Source: an uncultured Corynebacterium sp.
GTDB lineage: Bacteria; Actinomycetota; Actinomycetes; Mycobacteriales; Mycobacteriaceae
Length of the DNA: 12,222 nucleotides
Assembly (NCBI RefSeq): GCF_946222985.1
Contig: NZ_CAMIFY010000071.1
Coordinates: 1 to 12,222, forward strand
Direction: 5' to 3'
A model generated the notes under the pieces. That model ran no database searches. It was not told the origin of the DNA and was given only the letters and a program-made list of their open reading frames with translations. Positions 6,357 to 12,222 of this stretch are shown here, one piece after another; within the stretch, counting starts at the first letter, position 1, and every line of letters begins with the position of its first letter. The translations under genes were made by a program, and so were the position numbers.

Positions 6357-7226
6357 TTACTCGTACAGGTACCCGGTCATCGACAGCGAGCCCATCGCCC
6401 GGCCTTCGTCGATGACCCGCACGCCACCACCGGCGGCGGCGGAATCTCCAGTCCCGGCTCCGGAGCCTGCTCCGGCTCCGGTTCCGGCTCCGGTTCCACG
6501 GTCACCGGCCGCCCCCGCGACGTAGACCAGGGGCAGGAAGTGGTCGGGCGTGGGCACGGCGAGGCGATAGTCGCGGTGTCCGCGCAGGTCGCCGACGGTC
6601 GACGGATCGCCGAGCATGATCTCGCGGGCGGCCTCGTCGAAGCGGTCGGCCCAGTCATAGCCCCCGCCGGGATTGTCCCAGTCGACGGCCCGCAGATTGT
6701 GCACCACGTTGCCCGAACCGAGCACCAGCACGCCCTCGTCGCGCAGCGCGGAGAGCTTTCGTCCCAGCTCGAGGTGGTAGTCGAGGGGCTTTTCGGCGTT
6801 GATCGACAGCTGCACCACCGGCACATCGGCGTCGGGCATGAGGTGCTTGAGCACCGACCACGTCCCGTGGTCCAGACCCCACGCGTCACGATCCCGCCCG
6901 ACCCAATCCGGCGCGAGGGCGTCGCCGATGCGCTCGGCCAATTCCGGTGAGCCGGGTGCGCGGTACTCGACGTCGAAAAGCTCCTGCGGGAAGCCGTAAA
7001 AATCATGGATGGTGCGCGGATCGGGCATCGCCGTGACCGCGGTGGCGTTGCCGTACCAATGCGCGGAGACCGCGACGACGCCCGCCGGCTTGTTGCGCGC
7101 CAGCTCCTCGCCGAGCTCCGCCCAGGCCCGGGAGTGCCGGTTGTCCTCGATGGCGTTCATCGGCGATCCGTGGCCGAGGAACAGTGCGGGCTGTCGGGCC
7201 GGGGCACCCGCCGCGTTTGTTGTCAT
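6357..7226 (-). CDS. YgiD/DODA-like class III extradiol ring-cleavage dioxygenase
   Basis: This 289-residue cytoplasmic protein belongs to the LigB-like family that includes plant 4,5-DOPA dioxygenase and E. coli YgiD, which open a catechol ring next to the hydroxyls. Seen in order: FLGHGSPM (H19), AVSAHWYG (H56), RDAWGLDHGTWSVLKHLMP (H120), VLVLGSGNVVHNL (H176) and PTPDHFLPLVYVAG (H229). H19, H56, H176 and H229 correspond by position to the YgiD metal ligands. Near the C-terminus a Gly/Ala/Thr-rich insertion (about 244-268) interrupts the usual VAGAAGD...MTG end and accounts for the extra length over about 260. The true substrate is unknown; no catechol pathway is adjacent. Start: ATG at 7226 is preceded at 7 bases by TAACAT. 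The longer frame to 7307 adds a Trp/Arg-rich leader unlike the family. Confidence 0.92.
   Translation of the reverse strand: MTTNAAGAPARQPALFLGHGSPMNAIEDNRHSRAWAELGEELARNKPAGVVAVSAHWYGNATAVTAMPDPRTIHDFYGFPQELFDVEYRAPGSPELAERIGDALAPDWVGRDRDAWGLDHGTWSVLKHLMPDADVPVVQLSINAEKPLDYHLELGRKLSALRDEGVLVLGSGNVVHNLRAVDWDNPGGGYDWADRFDEAAREIMLGDPSTVGDLRGHRDYRLAVPTPDHFLPLVYVAGAAGDRGTGAGTGAGAGSGAGTGDSAAAGGGVRVIDEGRAMGSLSMTGYLYE
6423..6497 (-). repeat. Tandem hexamer-type repeat (GGCTCC/GGTTCC) inside the dioxygenase gene
   Basis: On the plus strand, GGCTCC and GGTTCC alternate several times around 6455-6497. On the coding strand this gives a Gly-Thr-Gly-Ala run. It is an in-frame expansion in a C-terminal loop, likely variable in length between strains. 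Confidence 0.6.
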
Positions 7227-7233
7227 GTCACTT

Positions 7234-7239
7234 ATGTTA
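7234..7239 (-). promoter_or_regulatory. -10 element (TAACAT) for a leaderless dioxygenase mRNA
   Basis: TAACAT is followed by 7 bases and the ATG at 7226. It both suggests leaderless expression and rules out the longer reading frame. Confidence 0.55.
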
Positions 7240-7556
7240 CGGCGGAACGGGCTCCGACACCAGTGACTCCAGCGGCCCCACCGACCCCACGGGCACGTCG
7301 GGCACAACGGGCGCTTCCGCTAGCTCGGGCACTTCGGGTCGATGTGGTGCCAGTGAAGCAATGTTGCAGCCCGCGACCTGCGGCTTTACGACGGCCCCGG
7401 CAAGCGGTGGAACCACATGTGCACGAAACGCCGACGCGGCCGCGCGGAGCCGGGAATCGCCCCGGAAATCCGGCCGCGCGCGACCGGGTACCGCCCCGGG
7501 GACTCCGGCGGCGGCGGGAACCGCAACGGAACCGGAAAAGTACCGCGACCGGGGAC
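7240..7556. other. Intergenic region without a supported gene
   Basis: About 320 bp lie between the dioxygenase promoter and the metB stop. A low-complexity part (about 7270-7340) repeats CGGGCAC. On the minus strand it reads as a Pro/Val/Glu-rich tail ending in a stop that overlaps the dioxygenase -10; on the plus strand it reads as a Ser/Thr/Gly-rich run. Neither has a start with a ribosome site or a recognisable family. I see no tRNA, no clear terminator for metB and no operator. It could hold upstream control of the dioxygenase or decayed sequence. Confidence 0.4.
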
Positions 7557-8798
7557 CTACAGCTGGTCGAGCGCCTGCGCCAGATCGGCGATCAGGTCGT
7601 CGGCGTCCTCGATGCCGACCGACAGGCGCACCAGGTCGGCGGGGATCTCCAGCTGGGTGCCCTCGGTGGACTGGTGGGTCATGCCGGCGGGGACCTCGAT
7701 GAGCGACTCGACGCCGCCGAGGGATTCGGCCAGCAGGAACTCGCGGGTCGACTCGCACAGCTTCGCCGCCGCCTCCGCACCGCCGGCCAGGCGCGTGGAG
7801 ACCATGCCGCCGAAGCGCTTCATCTGCGACTTCGCCACGTCGTGGTTCGGGTGCGATTCCAGGCCGGGGTAGAGCACCTGCGAGATCTCGGGGCGCGATT
7901 CGAGGAACGCGGCGACCTTCTCGGCGTTGTCGCAGTGGCGGTCCATGCGCAGGCCGAGGGTCTTCAGGCCGCGTGCGGTGAGGAACGCGTCGAAGGCGCT
8001 CGGGGTGGCGCCGATGCCGCCGCGCAGGAAGTCGAGTTCCTCGTCCAGCGCCGCATCGTTGGTGACCACCGCGCCGCCGATGACGTCGGAGTGGCCGCCG
8101 ATGTACTTCGTCGTCGAATGCAGCACCGCATCCGCGCCGAGCTCGAGCGGGCGCTGCAGGTACGGCGAGGCGAAGGTGTTGTCGACGACGAGCTTTGCGA
8201 CGGCGCCCAGCTCCTCGTTGACTTCCCGGACGACGGCGGCGATGCCGGAAATGTCGCCGACGGTGAGCAACGGGTTGGTCGGGGTCTCGACCCACACGAC
8301 CTTGGTGTTGTCGCGCATCGCGGCGCGCACCGACTCCGGGTCGCCGAGATCGGCGACGGAGTACTCCACGCCCCAGTCGCCGAACATCGTGTCGACCAGG
8401 CGGAACGTTCCGCCGTAGGCGTCGTTGGGGATGACGATGTGCGAGCCCGGGCGCAGCAGCGCGCGCAGCAGGATGTCCGTCGCCGCCATGCCGGAGGCGA
8501 AGGCCCGGCCGAAGTCGGCGCCCTCCAGCTCCGCGATCCCGCCCTCGAGCGCGGCGGAGGTCGGGTTGGCCACGCGCGTGTACTCGAACCCGCCGCGCAG
8601 CACGTTGACGCCGTCCTGGGCGAACGTCGAGCTGGCGTAGATCGGCACGTTGACCGGGCCGTAGAGCGAATCCGGGTGGTACCCGGCGCGCACCGCGGCG
8701 GTGTCGAACCGACGCTCCGGACGCTGGACCTCGTGGGTCGAGTCGTAGTCCCCGCCCTCGTTCGGGGCGTGCGACTGGTCGGCGTCGGCGTGCGTCAT
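7557..8798 (-). CDS. metB: Cystathionine gamma-synthase
   Basis: This PLP enzyme of the trans-sulfuration route to methionine joins an acylated homoserine with cysteine to give cystathionine in the cytoplasm. It has 413 residues; the core aligns, from memory, almost motif for motif with C. glutamicum MetB: YGPVNVPIYASSTFAQ, FEYTRVANPT, GRAFASGMAATDIL, NDAYGGTFRLVDT, WVETPTNP, KLVVDNTFASPYLQRPLELGADAVLHSTTKYIGGHSD with the PLP lysine K231, MDRHCDNAEKVA, AESLGGVESLIE and GMTHQS. The N-terminus is about 25-30 residues longer than that enzyme. Start ATG 8798 has GGAGAAGA about 7 bases upstream. A frame extending to 8885 is excluded because that ATG lies in the promoter. Regulation: an McbR box overlaps the promoter. 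Methionine gamma-lyase or MetZ is possible but much less likely. Confidence 0.95.
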   Translation of the reverse strand: MTHADADQSHAPNEGGDYDSTHEVQRPERRFDTAAVRAGYHPDSLYGPVNVPIYASSTFAQDGVNVLRGGFEYTRVANPTSAALEGGIAELEGADFGRAFASGMAATDILLRALLRPGSHIVIPNDAYGGTFRLVDTMFGDWGVEYSVADLGDPESVRAAMRDNTKVVWVETPTNPLLTVGDISGIAAVVREVNEELGAVAKLVVDNTFASPYLQRPLELGADAVLHSTTKYIGGHSDVIGGAVVTNDAALDEELDFLRGGIGATPSAFDAFLTARGLKTLGLRMDRHCDNAEKVAAFLESRPEISQVLYPGLESHPNHDVAKSQMKRFGGMVSTRLAGGAEAAAKLCESTREFLLAESLGGVESLIEVPAGMTHQSTEGTQLEIPADLVRLSVGIEDADDLIADLAQALDQL

Positions 8799-8845
8799 GT
8801 GCGATCTTCTCCGTACGTCTGGAACTGGTCGTGAACTGCCCTCGT

Positions 8846-8869
8846 CCGGCCGCGGAACTCGCCGGCCGG
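8846..8869 (-). other. Hairpin in the metB 5' leader
   Basis: CCGGCCG (8846-8852) and CGGCCGG (8863-8869) are a perfect 7-bp inverted repeat around a 10-base loop. It lies in the roughly 80-base untranslated leader predicted for metB. It could be an attenuator-like or stability element; role unknown, and such stems arise easily at this GC content. Confidence 0.35.
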
Positions 8870-8883
8870 GCAGGCCGCCCGTC

Positions 8884-8913
8884 ATTATGCCCTTAGACCG
8901 AGCTGTCTACCAA
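8884..8913 (-). promoter_or_regulatory. metB promoter (-35 TTGGTA, 18-bp spacer, -10 CATAAT)
   Basis: Minus-strand TTGGTA (8913-8908) and CATAAT (8889-8884) are 18 bases apart. Transcription would begin near 8877. The McbR box lies between and over these elements, a typical repressor position. Confidence 0.6.
8894..8909. promoter_or_regulatory. McbR operator (TAGAC-N6-GTCTA)
   Basis: TAGACCGAGCTGTCTA is an exact match to the published inverted-repeat consensus TAGAC-N6-GTCTA of McbR, the TetR-type repressor of sulfur amino-acid genes in Corynebacterium. S-adenosylhomocysteine is reported as its effector. It covers the last bases of the metB -35 and much of the spacer. It is about 56 bases upstream of the divergent oxidoreductase start, so an effect there is less likely. 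Confidence 0.85.
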
Positions 8914-8952
8914 AGAACGCCCGAAAACCCGACGCAAACCCTCCGCCGCCGT

Positions 8953-8958
8953 TAGCGT
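8953..8958 (+). promoter_or_regulatory. -10 element (TAGCGT) for a leaderless oxidoreductase mRNA
   Basis: TAGCGT is followed by 6 bases and the ATG at 8965, with no Shine-Dalgarno sequence. Confidence 0.5.
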
Positions 8959-8964
8959 GGTGAC

Positions 8965-10278
8965 ATGACACGGGACGAAACCAATTCCGACCGCACCGCG
9001 GCCGACCACGACTCTTCCGACCGCACCACGCGCCCGCACGACATCGTCGTGTTCGGTGCCACGGGGTTCGTGGGCGAACTCGTCGCAAAGCACCTCGCCG
9101 AGCACGCCCCCGACGACGCCACCATCGCCCTGGGCGGCCGCAACCGCGACAAGCTCGAGGCCACCCGCGCCGACCTGCCGGGACGCGCCGCCGACTGGCC
9201 GCTGGTCGTCGCCGACGCCTCCTCCGCCGAAGACATGCGCCGCCTGGCCGAATCCACCCGCGTGGTGCTCACCCTCGTCGGGCCCTACGCCCGCTACGGC
9301 CACGAACTCGCCCACGCCTGCGCCGCCGCCGGCACCGACTACGTCGACCTGACCGGCGAAGTCCTCTTCGCCCACGACTCCATCGAAGCCAACCACGAAC
9401 TCGCCCGGTCGACCGGCGCGCGCATCGTGCACTCCTGCGGCTTCGACTCGATCCCCTCCGACATCGGCGTCAAGGCCCTCCACGACGCGGCCGACGCCGA
9501 CGGCGACGGCAACCTCGGCGAGACGACGATGATCGTCACCCACATGCGCGGCGGCGTCTCCGGCGGCACCGTCGACTCGATGCGCCAGCAGCTCCGCGAC
9601 GTCAAGGCCAGCAAGGCCCGCGCCCGCATCGCCGGCACCGCCTACTCGCTCAACCCCGGCATGCACGGGCCGGGGCCGGGGCGCCAGAACGACGTGCCGG
9701 TCATCCCCCGCGACCGGGTGTTCACCGGTGAAACCGGTTCGTTCGCACCGTTTTTCATGGCGCCGTACAACACGCGCGTCGTCCGCCGCACCGCCGCGCT
9801 GCTCGACGCCGACGACCACGACCACGGCTACGGCAACGGCTTCCGCTACCGCGAGGTCATGAACGTGGGCCGTGGTCTGAAGTCCGCCGCCCGCGCGCGG
9901 GCGCTCAAGGCCGGCCTCGGCGCGATGCTCGGGGCGATGTACTTCGAACCGACGGCGAAACTGCTGGACAAGAAGCTGCCCGCCCCCGGTGAAGGCCCCT
10001 CCGCGGAGGACCGCGCCCGCGGCCGCTTCACCATCGACGTCCACTCGGTGACGCTGTCGGGCAAGAACTGGACCAGCCGCGTCGAGCTCGACAAGGACCC
10101 GGGCTACGACGGCACCGCCATGATGATCTCCGCCGCCGCCCTCGCCCTGGCCTTCGACCGCGATCGCCTGCCCGACCGCCACGGCGTGCTCACGCCGGCG
10201 GCCGGCATCGGCGACGCGCTCGTCGATCGCCTCCGCGAGGGCGGCATGAGCATCACCGCCGGTCGCCGCCGCAGCTGA
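8965..10278 (+). CDS. Saccharopine dehydrogenase-like NAD(P)-binding oxidoreductase (trans-acting enoyl reductase-like)
   Basis: This 437-residue protein has an N-terminal Rossmann fold, HDIVVFGATGFVGELVAKHLAEH (nucleotide loop GATGFVG, 31-37), and LGGRNRDKLE at about 55-64. Further family motifs are VLTLVGPYARYGHELAHACAAAGTDYVDLTGEVLF and IVHSCGFDSIPSDIGV. The pattern is that of the mycobacterial Rv2449c/Rv2953 group rather than true lysine-pathway saccharopine dehydrogenase. Rv2953 is the trans-acting enoyl reductase of phthiocerol/phenolphthiocerol lipid synthesis, so a lipid-related reduction is one possibility, but no polyketide synthase is near and the substrate is unknown. The first 25 residues are Asp/Thr/Arg-rich and probably disordered. 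The start is supported by a leaderless-type promoter. A dehydrogenase gene follows 73 bp downstream on the same strand and may be co-transcribed. Confidence 0.87.
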   Translation: MTRDETNSDRTAADHDSSDRTTRPHDIVVFGATGFVGELVAKHLAEHAPDDATIALGGRNRDKLEATRADLPGRAADWPLVVADASSAEDMRRLAESTRVVLTLVGPYARYGHELAHACAAAGTDYVDLTGEVLFAHDSIEANHELARSTGARIVHSCGFDSIPSDIGVKALHDAADADGDGNLGETTMIVTHMRGGVSGGTVDSMRQQLRDVKASKARARIAGTAYSLNPGMHGPGPGRQNDVPVIPRDRVFTGETGSFAPFFMAPYNTRVVRRTAALLDADDHDHGYGNGFRYREVMNVGRGLKSAARARALKAGLGAMLGAMYFEPTAKLLDKKLPAPGEGPSAEDRARGRFTIDVHSVTLSGKNWTSRVELDKDPGYDGTAMMISAAALALAFDRDRLPDRHGVLTPAAGIGDALVDRLREGGMSITAGRRRS

Positions 10279-10351
10279 GCGGGTTTTCGGCTTCGCCTGC
10301 TTCTACGGACCCTGCTTGACGACGCCCACCTCCACCCCGAAAGGCCTCCCC

Positions 10352-11203
10352 ATGGCACTGCCCCGCACGTCATTGACCCACGGCCCGGCGCTGCCGGCGG
10401 TGCGCGGCCGGGCCCTGGTGACCGGCGCGTCGTCGGGCATCGGCTGGGCCTGCGCGGAGATGCTCCGCGACGCCGGATTCGACGTGGTGGGCACCTCCCG
10501 CCGCGGTGACGGGGCGCCGCATCCCGACGGCGTCGAGATGTTGGCCCTCGACATGGGCGATCCCGGATCGATCGCCGCGGTCGCCGAGCGGGTGGTGGCC
10601 GACGGGGCGCCCTCCGTAATCGTCGCCAACGCCGGCGAGAGCCAGTCCGGACCGTTCGAGGAGTTGCCCGCCGACGCCCTGAACAGGCTTTTCCAGGTCA
10701 ACGTGCTCGGCCAGGTGGATCTGGTGCAGCGGTTGCTGCCGTCGATGCGCGCGGCCGGGGCGGGCCGCGTGATGCTCATCGGGTCGATGCTCGGCGGTCT
10801 GCCGCTGCCGCACCGGTCGTCGTACGTGGCCACGAAGGCGGCGTTGCGCGGGTTCGGGTTGTCGCTGCGCGGTGAGGTGTCGAAGTTCGGCGTCGGCGTG
10901 ACCGTCGTGGAGCCCGGCAGCATCAACACCGGCATCTCGACCCGCCGGACCAAGTACGGCGCGGCCGACGGCTCGCCCTACCGCGACGACGCCACGACGA
11001 TGGTCGCCAAGCTCGACGCGAACGAGGCCAAGGGCATCTCGGCCGAGGAAGTCGCCGCCACCGTCATGGCGGAGATCACCGCCGAGCGGCCGTTGCCGCT
11101 GGTCGCGCGCGGTTCGCGCGCCGGCCTGGTCGTGCCGTTGACGCGGGTGCTGCCCGTCGAGGCGACGCTGGCCCTGATGCGCCGGGTCCACGGCCTGAAG
11201 TAG
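10352..11203 (+). CDS. Short-chain dehydrogenase/reductase (SDR, classical)
   Basis: This 283-residue cytoplasmic NAD(P)(H) oxidoreductase has the cofactor motif TGASSGIG (24-31), NAG (93-95), N117, catalytic S145 in LIGSMLGG, and Y158-V-A-T-K162; PGSINTG (188-194) follows. S50-R51 in GTSRR after the second strand suggests preference for NADP(H). The substrate cannot be inferred. The ATG at 10352 is chosen because GAAAGG lies about 7 bases upstream and the protein then has an ordinary N-terminus; a TTG at 10316 in frame has no ribosome site. It lies 73 bp after the saccharopine dehydrogenase-like gene and could be its operon partner. It is convergent with the DedA gene, 38 bp between stops. 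Confidence 0.92.
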   Translation: MALPRTSLTHGPALPAVRGRALVTGASSGIGWACAEMLRDAGFDVVGTSRRGDGAPHPDGVEMLALDMGDPGSIAAVAERVVADGAPSVIVANAGESQSGPFEELPADALNRLFQVNVLGQVDLVQRLLPSMRAAGAGRVMLIGSMLGGLPLPHRSSYVATKAALRGFGLSLRGEVSKFGVGVTVVEPGSINTGISTRRTKYGAADGSPYRDDATTMVAKLDANEAKGISAEEVAATVMAEITAERPLPLVARGSRAGLVVPLTRVLPVEATLALMRRVHGLK

Positions 11204-11241
11204 CCGCCGACTCGTCGCCAAGCTCCCCCGGCCCCGCCGGT

Positions 11242-11892
11242 CTACGACCCTTCGCTCGGTGACTCACCGCGCTGCGATTCGGCGCGCTCCCGCCGAGACC
11301 GCCGCACCGCCAAAGCCACGACGACCACGGCCGCCACCGCCAGCACTACGTAGATCACGGTGGAAAACCGGTCGATCCAATCGGCGACGATGTGCCATCG
11401 GTTGCCCAGCAGCACGCCGAGGTAGACGAGCACTCCGTTCCAGATCGCCGAACCGGCCGTCGTGTACAGGGCGAACTTCCCCACGGGCATGCGCTGCACG
11501 CCGGCGGGGATGGAGATGATCGAGCGGATGCCCGGCACCATCCGGCCGAGGAAGATCGACGCTTCGCCGTGTCGGCCGAACCAGTCGAGCGCCTTGTCGA
11601 CGTCGGAGACCCGCGTCAGCGGGATCCGGTCGGCGATGGCGCGCACGCGGTCGGCCCCCAGCGCCGCCCCGGCCCAGTACAGCAGGAACGCGCCGAGCAC
11701 CGACCCGCCCGTCGCCCACGCCACGACGCTCCACCACGAAAACGCGCCGGTCGCCGCGGTGAACCCGGCCAGCGGCAGCACCAACTCGGAGGGCACGGGC
11801 GGGATGACCGTCTCGATGAGGATCGCCAACGCCACGCCGGGCGGCCCGAGCACGCCCATCAACGACACGGACCAGTCGACGATGTTCTGCAC
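11242..11892 (-). CDS. DedA-family membrane protein (SNARE-associated/VTT domain)
   Basis: This 216-residue inner-membrane protein has about five hydrophobic segments (roughly 10-30, 35-50, 55-78, 140-163 and 177-197). DedA/Tvp38 proteins are proposed proton-dependent lipid transporters; some recycle undecaprenyl phosphate or support membrane-potential homeostasis. Family signatures: AILIETVIPPVPSELVLPLAGF (membrane-embedded acidic residues E27 and E36), FLGRMVPGIRSIISIPAGVQRMPVGKF (114-140, with the essential-type Arg residues) and the G-N-R amphipathic segment after. The C-terminus is basic, then acidic/Ser-rich. The start is a GTG at 11892, preceded by GAGGAG 4 bases away. A longer frame to 11988 adds a polar N-terminus that does not belong to the family. 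Confidence 0.9.
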   Translation of the reverse strand: MQNIVDWSVSLMGVLGPPGVALAILIETVIPPVPSELVLPLAGFTAATGAFSWWSVVAWATGGSVLGAFLLYWAGAALGADRVRAIADRIPLTRVSDVDKALDWFGRHGEASIFLGRMVPGIRSIISIPAGVQRMPVGKFALYTTAGSAIWNGVLVYLGVLLGNRWHIVADWIDRFSTVIYVVLAVAAVVVVALAVRRSRRERAESQRGESPSEGS

Positions 11893-11945
11893 GGGACTCC
11901 TCGGTGATGGGACGATCGCGGCGGACTGTCGCGATTTTGCGGCGA

Positions 11946-11951
11946 ATTCTA
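11946..11951 (-). promoter_or_regulatory. Candidate -10 (TAGAAT) of the DedA gene
   Basis: TAGAAT on the minus strand (11951-11946) predicts a start near 11939 and a leader of about 47 bases ending in the GAGGAG ribosome site. The -35 is poor. Confidence 0.4.
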
Positions 11952-12049
11952 CGGCCCAACGCGCTACCGCCCGGCGCGGTTCCCGCACATCGCCGGGGGT
12001 AGCGCGGAAGCCACCGCGATACGGGCCCCTGGTCCACTGAGTTTGCGCA

Positions 12050-12095
12050 GGTGATGCCCTGAAATGGATCCAGACGCCCAGCAGGGTGCGTCACC
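12050..12095 (+). other. Leader hairpin upstream of the last gene
   Basis: GGTGA (12050-12054) pairs with TCACC (12091-12095), and CCCTG (12057-12061) pairs with CAGGG (12082-12086), with a small asymmetric internal loop. The 20-base apical loop contains the self-complementary TGGATCCA (12065-12072). The structure ends 7 bases before the Shine-Dalgarno sequence. I could not match it to a known riboswitch. It may be an uncharacterised cis-acting RNA element or simply a GC-rich stem. Confidence 0.4.
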
Positions 12096-12115
12096 GGGAC
12101 TCGGAAGGACTCGCC

Positions 12116-12222
12116 GTGAACATCAACGACACTTCGCTTGACGACGACCCCCGGCGACGCGGTGGCCGCGACGTCGCAAAGCAACCGGCGCCGCATGACG
12201 CCACCGCCGCCACCGCTGCCAC
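12116..12222 (+). CDS. Unidentified protein, N-terminal fragment, runs off the right edge
   Basis: A GTG start at 12116 is preceded by GGAAGGA (12103-12109) with a 6-base spacer, the strongest ribosome site in the window. The 35 full codons give a polar, charged start (NINDTSLDDDPRRRGGRDVAKQ pattern) followed by Ala/Thr-rich residues. Such disordered N-termini are common before a transporter or regulator domain, but nothing identifies the family. It is divergent from the DedA gene. Its leader holds a strong hairpin. Confidence 0.6.
   Translation, partial: MNINDTSLDDDPRRRGGRDVAKQPAPHDATAATAA

Noticed and set aside
7227..7307. 27-residue N-terminal extension of the extradiol dioxygenase
   Set aside because: The sequence is Trp/Arg/Cys-rich, unlike the family, and lies upstream of a TAACAT-N7-ATG start.
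7237..8295. Minus-strand frame of 352 codons with a Pro/Val-rich tail in the 330-bp gap
   Set aside because: Most of it is an out-of-frame reading of metB. The tail has no start with a ribosome site and no recognisable family, and its stop overlaps the dioxygenase promoter.
8799..8885. N-terminal extension of MetB starting at 8885
   Set aside because: That ATG overlaps the -10 CATAAT and lies upstream of the predicted transcription start. The ATG at 8798 has a good ribosome site.
11893..11988. N-terminal extension of the DedA protein
   Set aside because: It is polar and unrelated to the family. A GAGGAG ribosome site directly precedes the GTG at 11892, and the candidate -10 lies within the extension.
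1..12222. Search for CRISPR arrays, insertion-sequence ends, tRNA genes, toxin-antitoxin or defence genes
   Set aside because: No regularly spaced repeats, transposase motifs, tRNA T-loop signature or recognisable defence or toxin proteins were seen on either strand.

Overview
The window comes from a very GC-rich (about 70%) actinobacterium, most likely a high-GC Corynebacterium or a close member of the Corynebacteriales. Three things support this. A metB whose protein closely follows what I recall of the C. glutamicum enzyme is preceded by a perfect TAGAC-N6-GTCTA box, the operator of the corynebacterial methionine/cysteine repressor McbR. There is a membrane mannosyltransferase of the GT87 type common in mycolic-acid bacteria. 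Half of the gene starts are of the leaderless kind (TANNNT followed 6-7 bases later by ATG) that is abundant in mycobacteria and corynebacteria. Coding density is high, most genes are single transcription units, and strands alternate often. I see no insertion sequence, phage gene, CRISPR array, tRNA or rRNA.

Left part (1-3981): the 5' end of gcvP (glycine decarboxylase) runs off the left edge on the minus strand. It is preceded by a tandem glycine riboswitch with a hairpin-rich expression platform. Next come a minus-strand GT87 polytopic glycosyltransferase and, divergently from it, a YggS/PLPBP-family pyridoxal-phosphate protein. A small Tat-exported Rieske iron-sulfur lipoprotein follows.

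Middle part (4011-7226): an MFS transporter (minus) and a LysR-type regulator (plus) diverge from an intergenic region with two well-formed dyads, a classic regulator/efflux pair. Convergent with the regulator is a YgiD/DODA-like zinc extradiol dioxygenase. A gap of about 330 bp without a supported gene separates this from metB.

Right part (7557-12222): metB (cystathionine gamma-synthase) has a promoter overlapped by the McbR operator. Divergent from it are a saccharopine-dehydrogenase-like (trans-acting enoyl-reductase-like) oxidoreductase and a short-chain dehydrogenase. A convergent DedA-family membrane protein follows. At the right edge is the first part of an unidentified gene with a strong Shine-Dalgarno sequence and a hairpin leader.

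The genes do not form one pathway. The clear functional links are local: riboswitch with gcvP, LysR regulator with MFS transporter, and McbR box with metB. I found no convincing new multi-gene system. The most informative sequence-level signals are the recurrent leaderless promoter architecture, the riboswitch platform, the McbR box, the paired dyads between the LysR and MFS genes, and the unexplained leader hairpin at the right edge.
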